From NCBI GenBank assembly GCA_945885485.1, contig CAMCYT010000045.1:1-14435 (forward strand): a stretch of 14,435 nt of DNA, read 5' to 3'. The position numbers and the translations under genes were made by a program. The notes beneath the pieces are model-generated. The model did no database searches. It was not told where the DNA came from and saw nothing but the letters and a program-made list of their open reading frames with translations. Source of the stretch: Prosthecobacter debontii (GTDB taxonomy: Bacteria > Verrucomicrobiota > Verrucomicrobiia > Verrucomicrobiales > Akkermansiaceae). This document shows, piece after piece, positions 1 to 7,226 of the stretch; positions within the stretch are counted from its first letter, which is position 1, and every line of letters begins with the position of its first letter.

Positions 1-87
1 AAAAAATCAGAGGAAATATTCTTTTTTATAGATATGTAGTAGAATTCATACCGCTATATCGGTGTTTTAAAACCAACCACACCTTTC

Positions 88-684
88 ATGAAACCATTTA
101 TCACAGCCTCCATCGTCGGACTTATCGCCATCACCTCATCGTTTGCCGCAGAAGTTGGTAAAGCCGCACCTGTCTTTACAGCAAAAACCGCCAAAGGCAC
201 CCAAGTCAGCCTAGCCGACTACAAACACAAAGTCGTCGTCTTGGAATGGCTTAATTTCGAATGCCCCTTCGTCAAAAAGCATTATTCATCAAAAAATATG
301 CAAACTCTCCAGGCTGCTTATACCGAAAAAGGCGTGATCTGGCTCACCGTCAATTCCGCAGCCGAGGGTAAACAAGCGTATCTTGAGGCGTCCAAACTTG
401 CAGAAAAAGCCACCTCCGAAGGCAGCAAAGCCACCGAAATCCTAGTCGATTCGGACGGTAAAGTCGGCAAGGCCTACGACGCGAAAGTCACCCCGCACAT
501 GATGATCATCGGCAAAGACGGCACGCTCGCCTATTCTGGAGCGATCGATTCCGCTCCATCAACCAAAGCTGAGGACATCGCTGGTGCCGATAAACTTTTC
601 GCCAACGCGCTCGATGCCGTGCTTGCTGGCAAAGAAGTCACGAACCCTTCCAACAAGCCTTACGGTTGCGGCGTGAAATACTAA
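88..684 (+). CDS. Exported thioredoxin-fold redoxin (AhpC/TSA-like), 198 aa
   Basis: This is a secreted thioredoxin-fold protein, probably a periplasmic peroxidase or thiol oxidoreductase. Residues 1-21 form a signal peptide ending in SSFAA. The redoxin domain follows, with an F-E-C-P-F-V-K-K-H-Y motif that puts a single cysteine at C59 where classical thioredoxins have CxxC. A cis-proline-type segment (T135-P136-H) and a GAIDS turn near 151-155 also fit the fold. A second cysteine, C194, lies in the extreme C-terminal PYGCGVKY tail and could be the resolving partner of C59. The ATG at 88 is chosen because it gives an intact signal peptide. No Shine-Dalgarno sequence precedes it; the upstream run is CA-rich. 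The gene stands alone, with a hairpin terminator about 30 bases past its stop. The family is clear, but the substrate cannot be told from sequence. Confidence 0.88.
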   Translation: MKPFITASIVGLIAITSSFAAEVGKAAPVFTAKTAKGTQVSLADYKHKVVVLEWLNFECPFVKKHYSSKNMQTLQAAYTEKGVIWLTVNSAAEGKQAYLEASKLAEKATSEGSKATEILVDSDGKVGKAYDAKVTPHMMIIGKDGTLAYSGAIDSAPSTKAEDIAGADKLFANALDAVLAGKEVTNPSNKPYGCGVKY

Positions 685-713
685 TTTCTCGTCTGCGATC
701 CGCATTCAAATCA

Positions 714-743
714 AAACCGCCGCCCACAAAGCGGCGGTTTTTT
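714..743 (+). terminator. Strong, probably bidirectional hairpin terminator
   Basis: A perfect 7-bp GC stem (CCGCCGC at 717-723 pairs with GCGGCGG at 731-737) has a 7-base loop and is extended by AAA/TTT on its flanks. A T-run at 738-743 follows on the + strand. On the - strand the same hairpin is followed by TTTTGATTTG. It lies between two convergent genes, the redoxin and the cytochrome c, so it plausibly stops transcription from both sides. Confidence 0.9.
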
Positions 744-744
744 A

Positions 745-1065
745 TTACCTAGACTGTGGACCGCGTGACTCCAGTCGCGCCGCGTGGAGGTATTTCATCA
801 CCGCGCCCTCATCCGATTGGGAAATGCCAGCATTCCACGCCATTCCCGGAACCACCACGTGCCAGTCTTCATCAGAAACTTTCGAAGGCATCATCGGCTC
901 ATGGCAGCGCCCGCATTGAGACACGTAAACCGCGTGCCCGCGCTGCAAAGTTTGCAAAGAATGACCACTTCCCGCCGCCATCGCCGTATCAGGGACAGGG
1001 ATCTGGGTTTTCGCAACGCACCCAGCGACCACACAAACCCCGATTATCAATAAAACCCATTTCAT
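745..1065 (-). CDS. Small lipoprotein mono-heme cytochrome c, 106 aa
   Basis: This is a c-type cytochrome that probably carries electrons at the outer face of a membrane in the periplasm. With the ATG at 1063-1065 the protein opens with a hydrophobic segment ending in a lipobox (V-V-A-G-C, C16), so it is predicted to be lipid-anchored. The heme-binding motif C-G-R-C-H is at residues 51-55. A downstream W68 and a V-P-G-M stretch supply M75 as the likely sixth iron ligand. The C-terminus fits the usual terminal helix (V-M-K-Y-L-H). The open frame extends 37 codons further upstream, but that part would sit in front of the lipobox signal, so the internal ATG is preferred. No oxidase or reductase partner is visible. 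It lies 76 bases downstream of the nucleotidyltransferase gene on the same strand, which may be coincidence. Confidence 0.86.
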   Translation of the reverse strand: MKWVLLIIGVCVVAGCVAKTQIPVPDTAMAAGSGHSLQTLQRGHAVYVSQCGRCHEPMMPSKVSDEDWHVVVPGMAWNAGISQSDEGAVMKYLHAARLESRGPQSR

Positions 1066-1141
1066 AAAGCCATTTAACCAAAGCAAACCCCCAGCGACAA
1101 TCTTTAATCTATCCACGAACACTTTGATTTGGATCCAGAAT

Positions 1142-1666
1142 TTAATTTTCAGGCGGCTGCTCGCCACGCGCCTCAAACCATTTTCTTAAAAACAAAAGAT
1201 CCGCTGCATCCTTTTCGCGGTGTGTGGATTTTTTCATGCGCCACAGCAAACGCGGCGAAGCAAATGGCACATCCACATCACCGATGCGTCTCATCACAAT
1301 GTCCTGCGAGGCCTCTTCGTAACGAATTCCTGAGGCAGAGCCCATCAAATCTACTGTGATCTCGTCATTAACCCTTACGACTGTAAATTTAGCAACATCA
1401 CCGGGCTCGAGTTCATCCACCGCATTATCTGGTAATGAGCGCAATGCTTCGAAAACACGCGCCTCATTGTCACCATCGAGCGCGATGATGAGGTCAACGT
1501 CCATTGTGCCACGAATATAGCCGGCTCCACGTATCGCGAAACCTCCTATCACAAGGTATCGTGCACCAAGTTCGTTTAATCTTCTGCAGAGATTTTCTAA
1601 GTCTTCGACAGTCGGTTCACGGGAGATTAACTCCCCCTCTTGCGGGTAATCATCTTCCATGTCCAT
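1142..1666 (-). CDS. AbiEii/MNT-like nucleotidyltransferase, 174 aa
   Basis: This is a DNA polymerase beta-type nucleotidyltransferase of the kind found in AbiEii toxins and MNT-type partners, expected to transfer a nucleotide to protein or RNA. The core motif is visible: G41-G42, then R52-G-T-M-D56-V-D58-L. A third acidic residue, D106, sits in the I-T-V-D-L-M strand. A C-terminal segment with M-K-K...R-E-K-D-A-A-D-L (144-157) matches the basic/acidic helix common in these proteins. All three catalytic acids are present, so it should be active. The ATG at 1664-1666 has a good Shine-Dalgarno-like GAGGA nine bases upstream, rare in this window. The gene overlaps the preceding small gene by 40 bases, suggesting translational coupling. 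Whether it acts as a toxin is inference from the family and the gene pairing. Confidence 0.82.
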   Translation of the reverse strand: MDMEDDYPQEGELISREPTVEDLENLCRRLNELGARYLVIGGFAIRGAGYIRGTMDVDLIIALDGDNEARVFEALRSLPDNAVDELEPGDVAKFTVVRVNDEITVDLMGSASGIRYEEASQDIVMRRIGDVDVPFASPRLLWRMKKSTHREKDAADLLFLRKWFEARGEQPPEN

Positions 1667-1851
1667 GCATCTGCTTCCTCGTGGGAATGAAATTTATACA
1701 CACCTCTGGGCACTCCTCCGTTGGAAAACGCCTTTTGCCATGCTTCGGCAGTGGCCTTATTGTGTGCTTTAGGGTCGAGCGTATTCTGTGATGGTTTCCT
1801 CCTACCCACCGTCTTACCCGGCGTTTCCTCAAGATTGATCGGCGTTTCCAT
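1627..1851 (-). CDS. Small unrecognised protein paired with the nucleotidyltransferase, 74 aa
   Basis: This is a short, charged, soluble protein with no signal peptide or membrane segment. Its C-terminal part holds a distinctive G-V-Y-K-F-H-S-H-E-E-A-D-A-W stretch (about 50-63), followed by a basic end (T-R-K-R-G-S). The N-terminal third is rich in Pro, Lys and polar residues and is probably disordered. Its 3' end overlaps the nucleotidyltransferase gene by 40 bases in another frame. That tight arrangement, with the small gene first, is typical of functional pairs such as antitoxin-toxin modules. I recall similar short proteins ahead of nucleotidyltransferase genes in other bacteria but cannot verify it here. 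Antitoxin, substrate or regulator are all open possibilities. The ATG at 1849-1851 has no evident Shine-Dalgarno sequence. Confidence 0.7.
   Translation of the reverse strand: METPINLEETPGKTVGRRKPSQNTLDPKAHNKATAEAWQKAFSNGGVPRGVYKFHSHEEADAWTWKMITRKRGS
1674..1680 (-). promoter_or_regulatory. Shine-Dalgarno sequence of the nucleotidyltransferase gene
   Basis: On the - strand, GAGGAAG lies upstream of the ATG at 1666, with the AGGA core nine bases away. It sits inside the coding sequence of the overlapping upstream gene and supports the chosen start. Most other starts in this window have no such sequence, so internal re-initiation within an overlap may be the reason this one does. Confidence 0.6.
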
Positions 1852-2042
1852 GTCGCACAGTTAACACCGCAACCGAGACATGGCGAGTCTAGATTTGACC
1901 GAGAAGAAAGGCCAAGACGCTTGGAAAGCTGGGCAAATTCTCCCTCCAGCATTTTCCGCAAGCTGACAAGGAACGTTTTTGACAAATTCCCCACAATCCA
2001 CAAACCTCCCCGCACAGAATCTTTTTTTAGAAACCACCAACC
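1852..2042. other. Divergent intergenic region between the small paired gene and acnA
   Basis: These 191 bases separate two divergently transcribed genes and must hold the promoters of both. A TTGACA hexamer at 1979-1984 points toward acnA, but no good -10 box stands at 16-18 bases from it. I see no clear operator palindrome, small ORF with family resemblance, or structured RNA here. Confidence 0.5.
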
Positions 2043-4718
2043 ATGAGCTACATCCGCACATTCACCACAGGCTCCGGCAAAGAAGGCAAACTTCACTCAC
2101 TCCCCGCACTCGCGGAAAAGGGTTTCCCTAACCTCTCCAAACTTCCCGTCTCAATCCGTATCGTACTCGAATCTTTACTCCGCAATAATGACGGGCTCAA
2201 AGTTTCCGACAAAGACATTCAGAACCTCGCGAACTACAACGCGAAATCTCCCGGCGATTATGAAATCCCCTTCGTCGTCGCAAGAATCGTGCTTCAGGAT
2301 TTCACCGGCGTGCCGCTTCTCGTCGATCTCGCAGCGATGCGTTCCGCCGTCCACTCCATGGGCAAAGACGCAAAAATGATCGAGCCACTCGTGCCCGTCG
2401 ATCTCGTCGTCGATCACTCAGTGCAAGTCGATTACGCCGGAACCGCTTTCTCTTTGGAAAAAAACCTGGACCTCGAATTCCACCGCAACCGCGAGCGTTA
2501 CGAATTCCTCAAATGGGGCGAACAAGCTTTCGATACTTTCAAAGTCGTGCCTCCGGGCATCGGCATCGTTCACCAGGTGAACCTCGAATACCTCGCGAAA
2601 TGCGTGCTTGAAAAAGACGGCGTGTTTTTTCCAGACACCCTCGTCGGCACCGACTCCCATACCACCATGATCAACGGCCTCGGCGTCGTCGGTTGGGGCG
2701 TGGGCGGCATCGAGGCAGAAGCCGGCATGCTCGGCCAGCCAGTCACTTTCCTCGTTCCCGAAGTTGTCGGTGTTTATCTAACAGGTAAACTCGCCGCCGG
2801 CGTCACCGCGACCGACCTTGTCCTACGCGTTACTGAAATGCTTCGCCAAACCAAAGTCGTCGGAAAATTCGTCGAGTTCTACGGCCCTGGAGCAAAAGCC
2901 CTTTCCCTTCCAGACCGCGCAACCATCGCCAACATGGCTCCCGAATATGGCGCAACCATGGGCTTCTTCGGCATTGATGAAATCACCACCGGATACCTCG
3001 AAAGCACCGGTCGCCCACCCGAGCTCTGCAAAACCGTCGAAAACTATTACAAGGCCCAGGACCTCTGGGGCATCCCAACCGATCGCGACGCATTGCAATT
3101 TTCCCAAGTCGTCGATCTCGATATTTCCACCGTCAAACCCGGCGTTGCGGGACCGAAACGCCCGCAAGATCGCATCGACCTCGACAACCTCAAAACCAAG
3201 TGGGGTCAACTTCTCGCCGCACCCATCGCAGATGGTGGCTTCGCAAAATCCGAGAGCAAAACCGCCACGGTCACGGTCGATTCCAAAGAAGACGTCAAAG
3301 ACACGATCCAACACGGCTCGGTGCTTATTGCCGCCATCACTTCTTGCACGAACACCTCAAACCCAAGCGTCATGCTCGCTGCTGGTTTGCTCGCGAAAAA
3401 AGCCAACGCAAAAGGCCTGACGGTCAACCCTTCCGTCAAAACCTCACTCGGACCTGGCTCGCGCGTGGTCACCGATTACCTCAATAAAACCGGTCTCCAG
3501 GAAGAACTCGATGAACTCGGTTTCCAAACTGTTGGTTACGGTTGCACCACCTGTATCGGAAACTCCGGCCCGCTAGATCCAGGCATCGAAGACGTCGTGA
3601 AATCCGAAGACATCGTCGCCGCATCAGTCCTATCCGGAAACCGCAACTTCGAGGCCCGCGTCCATCAATCGATCAAGGCAAACTTCCTGATGTCGCCACC
3701 ACTCGTCGTCGCCTTCGCGATCGCCGGCACGGTCAATATCGACATGGAAACCGAGCCGCTCGGCATCGGCTCCGATGGTAAACCCGTTTTCCTTAAAGAC
3801 ATCTGGCCAACCTCCGCAGAGATCGAAGAAGCCATGGTCTCCTCGCTCCGCCCCGACATTTTCCAAAAACTCTACACCGGCTTCGCCAACCAAAACCCCA
3901 AGTGGAACAACATCAAATCCTCCACTGGAAACGTCTACGAATGGGATCGCGAATCCACCTACATTCAAGAACCACCGTTCTTCGACGGCTTTACCCCAAA
4001 ACCACGCGACATCCTCGAAATCAAAGGCGCACGCCCACTCGGTATTTTCGGCGACTCCGTCACCACCGACCACATCTCCCCTGCCGGCGCGATCAAGAAA
4101 GATAGCCCAGCCGGACGCTTTCTAACAGAAAAAGGCGTCGATTTCTTCGACTTCAACTCCTACGGCTCACGCCGTGGTAACGACCGTATCATGACCCGCG
4201 GCACGTTCGCAAACGTCCGCATCAAAAACCTCATGGTTCCCGGCATCGAAGGCGGAGTCACCAAAATCAATGGCGAAACGCAAGCCATCTACGACGCCGC
4301 TGCCGTCTATCAGAAATCAAACACTCCAACCATCGTCATCGGTGCCGAAGACTACGGCATGGGCTCATCCCGCGACTGGGCAGCAAAAGGCACCAACCTG
4401 TTAGGAGTCAAAGCCGTCGTCACCAAATCTTTCGAGCGTATCCACCGCTCCAATCTCGTCGGCATGGGCGTCCTCCCTTGCAACTTCGTCAACAAAGACG
4501 ACTACGAAAAAGTCAAAGACCTAGCCGACGCCACCTTCGACATCCTCGGCATCGACAACAATCTCAAACCCATGCAACAAGCCACCCTCCGCGTCCACAA
4601 AGCGGACGGCTCCAGCTTCGACATCCCAGTTGTCGTCCGCATCGATACGCCGGTGGAAAAAGACTACTACCGCGCAGGGGGAATTCTGCCATATGTGTTA
4701 GCGCAGATTTTGGCTTAG
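2043..4718 (+). CDS. acnA: Aconitate hydratase A, 891 aa
   Basis: This enzyme interconverts citrate and isocitrate through cis-aconitate in the TCA cycle, in the cytoplasm, using a [4Fe-4S] cluster. The length of 891 aa is normal for the A-type (AcnA/IRP1-like) family. The three cluster cysteines are present: C435 in S-C-T-N-T-S-N-P, and C501 and C504 in G-C-T-T-C-I-G-N-S-G. These are the same residue numbers I know for E. coli AcnA. Other family blocks are intact: the V-G-T-D-S-H-T-T-M substrate-binding stretch near 202-210, the G-D-S-V-T-T-D-H-I-S-P start of the swivel domain, and the G-M-G-S-S-R-D-W-A-A-K-G catalytic loop. The gene stands alone, with about 190 bases of divergent intergenic DNA upstream and a palindrome cluster downstream. 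No Shine-Dalgarno sequence precedes the ATG. Confidence 0.98.
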   Translation: MSYIRTFTTGSGKEGKLHSLPALAEKGFPNLSKLPVSIRIVLESLLRNNDGLKVSDKDIQNLANYNAKSPGDYEIPFVVARIVLQDFTGVPLLVDLAAMRSAVHSMGKDAKMIEPLVPVDLVVDHSVQVDYAGTAFSLEKNLDLEFHRNRERYEFLKWGEQAFDTFKVVPPGIGIVHQVNLEYLAKCVLEKDGVFFPDTLVGTDSHTTMINGLGVVGWGVGGIEAEAGMLGQPVTFLVPEVVGVYLTGKLAAGVTATDLVLRVTEMLRQTKVVGKFVEFYGPGAKALSLPDRATIANMAPEYGATMGFFGIDEITTGYLESTGRPPELCKTVENYYKAQDLWGIPTDRDALQFSQVVDLDISTVKPGVAGPKRPQDRIDLDNLKTKWGQLLAAPIADGGFAKSESKTATVTVDSKEDVKDTIQHGSVLIAAITSCTNTSNPSVMLAAGLLAKKANAKGLTVNPSVKTSLGPGSRVVTDYLNKTGLQEELDELGFQTVGYGCTTCIGNSGPLDPGIEDVVKSEDIVAASVLSGNRNFEARVHQSIKANFLMSPPLVVAFAIAGTVNIDMETEPLGIGSDGKPVFLKDIWPTSAEIEEAMVSSLRPDIFQKLYTGFANQNPKWNNIKSSTGNVYEWDRESTYIQEPPFFDGFTPKPRDILEIKGARPLGIFGDSVTTDHISPAGAIKKDSPAGRFLTEKGVDFFDFNSYGSRRGNDRIMTRGTFANVRIKNLMVPGIEGGVTKINGETQAIYDAAAVYQKSNTPTIVIGAEDYGMGSSRDWAAKGTNLLGVKAVVTKSFERIHRSNLVGMGVLPCNFVNKDDYEKVKDLADATFDILGIDNNLKPMQQATLRVHKADGSSFDIPVVVRIDTPVEKDYYRAGGILPYVLAQILA

Positions 4719-4722
4719 GATT

Positions 4723-4764
4723 GCGGAGGCTTGCCTCCGCCAGAAAGAGCGGAGCTTGCTCCGC
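4723..4764. repeat. Pair of GC-rich palindromes, REP-like, after acnA
   Basis: Two near-identical inverted repeats stand in tandem just after the acnA stop. GCGGAGGC-TT-GCCTCCGC occupies 4723-4740 and GCGGAGC-TT-GCTCCGC occupies 4749-4764. Each can form a 7-8 bp hairpin with a minimal loop. They share the core GCGGAG..TTG..CTCCGC and differ by one base pair in arm length. They could help end or stabilise the acnA transcript. There is no T-run, so they are not classical intrinsic terminators. Confidence 0.7.
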
Positions 4765-4803
4765 GTGGAAATATCTAGCGGCGGTCTGAAAATCTCCTAC
4801 CCG

Positions 4804-4822
4804 CGACGGAGCAAGCTCCCGC
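4804..4822. repeat. Third, inverted copy of the same palindrome family
   Basis: The perfect palindrome GGAGC-AA-GCTCC at 4808-4819 is the reverse complement of the core in the pair upstream (GGAGCTTGCTCC). It is flanked by imperfectly matching GCG and CGC. The segment between the copies (about 4765-4803) has no coding sign. The whole stretch 4723-4822 may be one dispersed intergenic element. Confidence 0.55.
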
Positions 4823-4865
4823 ACTCCAGTCTTTCGCTCGTCATCGTTTGAATGCAATCCCACTC

Positions 4866-6113
4866 TCACCTCACCGTCGGGATCAGCACGAAGAGGCCGT
4901 GGGAGGCTTTGTAGGCATCTGACATTTTCATGCGCTTGGCTTCGTGTTTAGCGCCCCACGAATCTGAGAAAATAATCTCTTGGGTTTTTTCGTTGTAGCC
5001 GACGATCATGCGCATGTGGCCGCCTGAAGTTTGCGGAGAAAGCTGAGGGACTTCTGGAAAGCGACCCAGTTCTAACGACCACAGCAAGGGTAATCCTTTA
5101 TCAACATAACTGCTGACCGCTTTGAGAAACTTTCGTTCGTCGACAGGTTTACCGACGTAATACTCGCCTTTTTCTTCTTTCACTTCAGTCAATGGCTGAC
5201 CCATGCCAATGATGTCTAGGCGGGTTTTAAAACGGTAATCGATCTTATCGAGTTCCTTCGCCATGGTGAGAGTGCTAGTGCCTTTTTTAGGATCAGCATC
5301 AGAGATCTGCGCGATTTGATGCATGTCTGCGCCGATGCCGTAATACTCAAAAACCCGCTGCACGGTGGCGACCACGCAGTAACCCTTATCGCCCTGATCG
5401 ACCATTGGCATATTAGAAATCAATACATCGCCGTTATCTTCTTTTTTGATGTTTTTTGGAAGATCTCCGAGTTTGGCCGCAGCTCCTCCGCGAGCATGCA
5501 TCATGGAAGCCGCCAGTGAGCCTTTGGCGTTAGGCTTTGCTATGCGGAGTCTTAAAAATTCACGCTCGCCAGTTCCCATCGCGCCTTCGTTATGCTCTAA
5601 CAACGCCACGCCTGTTTCTTTGACATACCATGAGTAACCCTCTGTCAGGAGGCCATTTTTCGCATCCGCTTTACGCGGCTGGGGTCTTGCGACGAGGATT
5701 TCACCCATCACTTTTCCAGCAGTTTTAAAACGTTCTGTAAATTGCTCGGGCGTGATCGCTCCACTATCCGCACGGTTGTAGATGGAGGCCGAAATCATAT
5801 TCAGCTGGCCGTCTACGAAATCAACAATCACTTCCTGCACGGGAACTTGCCCATCAAATGCAGTGAGATCGATTTCAACATTCCCATAAAGCTTACGGCT
5901 CAGTTTTCCCCGCGTGCGATCTTGAGTCAGCCAGACGTATTGTTTGTTGCCATTCGATGTGAATGACTTCTCAAACTCATCCACTGTCATTTTCCAGTTA
6001 CCAGGAGCTTTGATCAAGGAATCGATGGGGCATGGAATCGAGGCCGCATGGACGTGTGGGCCAGAAAACAAAAACAAAGACGCGATTACTGGGATAAGGC
6101 TTTTTTGTAACAT
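4866..6113 (-). CDS. Exported C39-like cysteine peptidase family protein, 415 aa
   Basis: This is an exported protein with a papain-fold C39-like peptidase domain in its C-terminal half. With the ATG at 6111-6113 the protein starts with a clean signal peptide (M-L-Q-K-S ... H-V-H-A-A). The open frame runs seven codons further to a TTG, a less likely start. The N-terminal half (about 25-200) is unrecognised. The peptidase part shows D-Q-G-D-K-G-Y-C-V-V-A, with catalytic C246 and oxyanion Q240. It also shows G-G-H-M-R-M-I-V-G-Y, with H366, and F-S-D-S-W, with D384. This complete Cys-His-Asp set suggests an active enzyme. It is not attached to an ABC transporter as bacteriocin-processing C39 proteins are. 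It follows recR by 53 bases and is probably the last gene of that operon. The substrate is unknown. Confidence 0.78.
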   Translation of the reverse strand: MLQKSLIPVIASLFLFSGPHVHAASIPCPIDSLIKAPGNWKMTVDEFEKSFTSNGNKQYVWLTQDRTRGKLSRKLYGNVEIDLTAFDGQVPVQEVIVDFVDGQLNMISASIYNRADSGAITPEQFTERFKTAGKVMGEILVARPQPRKADAKNGLLTEGYSWYVKETGVALLEHNEGAMGTGEREFLRLRIAKPNAKGSLAASMMHARGGAAAKLGDLPKNIKKEDNGDVLISNMPMVDQGDKGYCVVATVQRVFEYYGIGADMHQIAQISDADPKKGTSTLTMAKELDKIDYRFKTRLDIIGMGQPLTEVKEEKGEYYVGKPVDERKFLKAVSSYVDKGLPLLWSLELGRFPEVPQLSPQTSGGHMRMIVGYNEKTQEIIFSDSWGAKHEAKRMKMSDAYKASHGLFVLIPTVR

Positions 6114-6166
6114 CAATAAACAAGCTAAGCGCAAAATAAAATTTGCGCAAGGAGTCCGTGAGCTTA

Positions 6167-6775
6167 TTAGAAATCGCGTCGACCTTGAAGCGCCCGTATC
6201 AACGTAAGCTCATCTGCATGCTCCAAGCCACCACCTGCCGGTAAGCCTTGAGCGATGCGGGTGACTTTGGCTGATTTTCCACGCAGCATATCTGCTAGAT
6301 AATTTGAGGTCGCCTCACCCTCCACATCGGCACCCAAAGCGAGGATGATCTCCATGTTTCCGTCCTTGGAATCCACGCGCTTCAAGAGCTGCGGGATATT
6401 CAAGTCCTCGGGAGAAACCCGATCGAGCGGGGATAACTTTCCACCCAAACAATGATACTTACCCTTGAAAACCCCAGCGCGCTCAAGCGGCAAAACATCA
6501 GTCGCTTGTTCAACCACACATAGAAGCGTCTCATCACGCTTCTCATCAGCACAGATATCGCAAATTTCACGGGTCGCAAAAAATCCGCAAATAGGACAAG
6601 GAATAATCGTCTCATGCGCGTGAACGATGGCTTCAGATAACTTGATAGGATCTGCTTTTTTATTTTGAAGCAACCACACCGCCATACGCTCCGCGCTGCG
6701 CGGACCGACTCCGGGAAGCCGCTTGAGTTCCGCGACCAAATTTCTAACGGGCTCAGGAAAATCAGCGCGTGACAT
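6167..6775 (-). CDS. recR: Recombination mediator protein RecR, 202 aa
   Basis: RecR works with RecF and RecO to load RecA onto SSB-coated single-stranded DNA during gap repair. The full family layout is present. An N-terminal helix-hairpin-helix carries L-P-G-V-G-P-R-S-A-E-R (20-30). The four-cysteine zinc finger uses C60, C63, C72 and C75. The Toprim domain holds L-A-L-G-A-D-V-E-G-E-A-T (145-156). The C-terminal R-I-A-Q-G-L-P-A-G-G-G-L stretch is followed by the H-A-D-E-L-T-L end. Length is normal for the family. The first 14 bases overlap the end of the upstream membrane-protein gene, so the two are probably translationally coupled. No Shine-Dalgarno sequence precedes the ATG. The common dnaX and ybaB neighbours of recR are absent from this window. 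Confidence 0.97.
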   Translation of the reverse strand: MSRADFPEPVRNLVAELKRLPGVGPRSAERMAVWLLQNKKADPIKLSEAIVHAHETIIPCPICGFFATREICDICADEKRDETLLCVVEQATDVLPLERAGVFKGKYHCLGGKLSPLDRVSPEDLNIPQLLKRVDSKDGNMEIILALGADVEGEATSNYLADMLRGKSAKVTRIAQGLPAGGGLEHADELTLIRALQGRRDF

Positions 6776-7226
6776 CGGTTTGTGTTGTGTTTTTTTCCAT
6801 TAGGTCAGCTGGCATTTCGTAATTCATCGTGTAGATCATCGAACAGCAACCCGACCACAGCAGCCCTACCAAAGTCACTCCGATCTCTGGCTTGTGTGAA
6901 GCCAGTAATAATACCGGCACCCAGAACGAGGTGATGATTAGGGCAAGCATCCAGATAACTATCCTGCGCCAACTTCCAGAAATATTTAACATGACGGCCG
7001 CCAAACTCAGTGTCAGCAGTGCCGTTACCGTCCAGTTTAGATACGGACTAAGAGAATGCACCGGAGCGGAAATTCCAGGCTTTTGTATCACCGTAGCGAT
7101 CCACGCATTCAAGCGATCAATGATTCCGAGAAAATCCAAACCAGCAGCGAGACCGACAGCCATCAGCGTGATCGCAATCGTCGCGAACCCAACATGTGCC
7201 GGATGTTTGTGTTCAGCTTGATCCAT
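6762..7226 (-). CDS. Small four-helix membrane protein of unknown role, 154 aa
   Basis: I do not recognise this family. The protein has about four hydrophobic stretches (roughly 12-30, 63-82, 88-109 and 114-132) that look like membrane helices. The N-terminus is polar and His-containing, and the C-terminal tail is soluble and Thr-rich. A S-G-S-W-R-R-I-V loop between helices two and three and a paired C-C (127-128) in the last helix are the main landmarks. No catalytic motif is visible. Its ATG overlaps the stop codon of the upstream peroxiredoxin gene (TAATG), and its own end overlaps recR by 14 bases. It is therefore firmly part of this operon. That context does not reveal a function. Confidence 0.82.
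   Translation of the reverse strand: MDQAEHKHPAHVGFATIAITLMAVGLAAGLDFLGIIDRLNAWIATVIQKPGISAPVHSLSPYLNWTVTALLTLSLAAVMLNISGSWRRIVIWMLALIITSFWVPVLLLASHKPEIGVTLVGLLWSGCCSMIYTMNYEMPADLMEKNTTQTDVTR

Noticed and set aside
64..73. Palindrome GTTTTAAAAC just before the redoxin gene as an operator
   Set aside because: It is short and AT-rich, and such palindromes are common by chance. No second copy was seen near other promoters in the window.
756..1067. Open frames on the + strand across the cytochrome c gene
   Set aside because: The - strand frame has a lipobox and a CxxCH heme motif. The + strand products are low-complexity shadows.
1979..2007. Possible sigma-70 promoter for acnA (TTGACA at 1979-1984)
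   Set aside because: The hexamer at the expected -10 distance (AAACCT) is a poor match, so a promoter call would not be supported.
1650..2096. A 148-codon frame and a 66-codon frame on the - strand across the acnA start
   Set aside because: They run through the start of acnA and through the small paired gene in a different frame, with no recognisable motif.
2175..4156. Several open frames of 63-200 codons on both strands inside acnA
   Set aside because: They overlap a full-length, motif-complete aconitase, and their translations show no domain or coherent composition.
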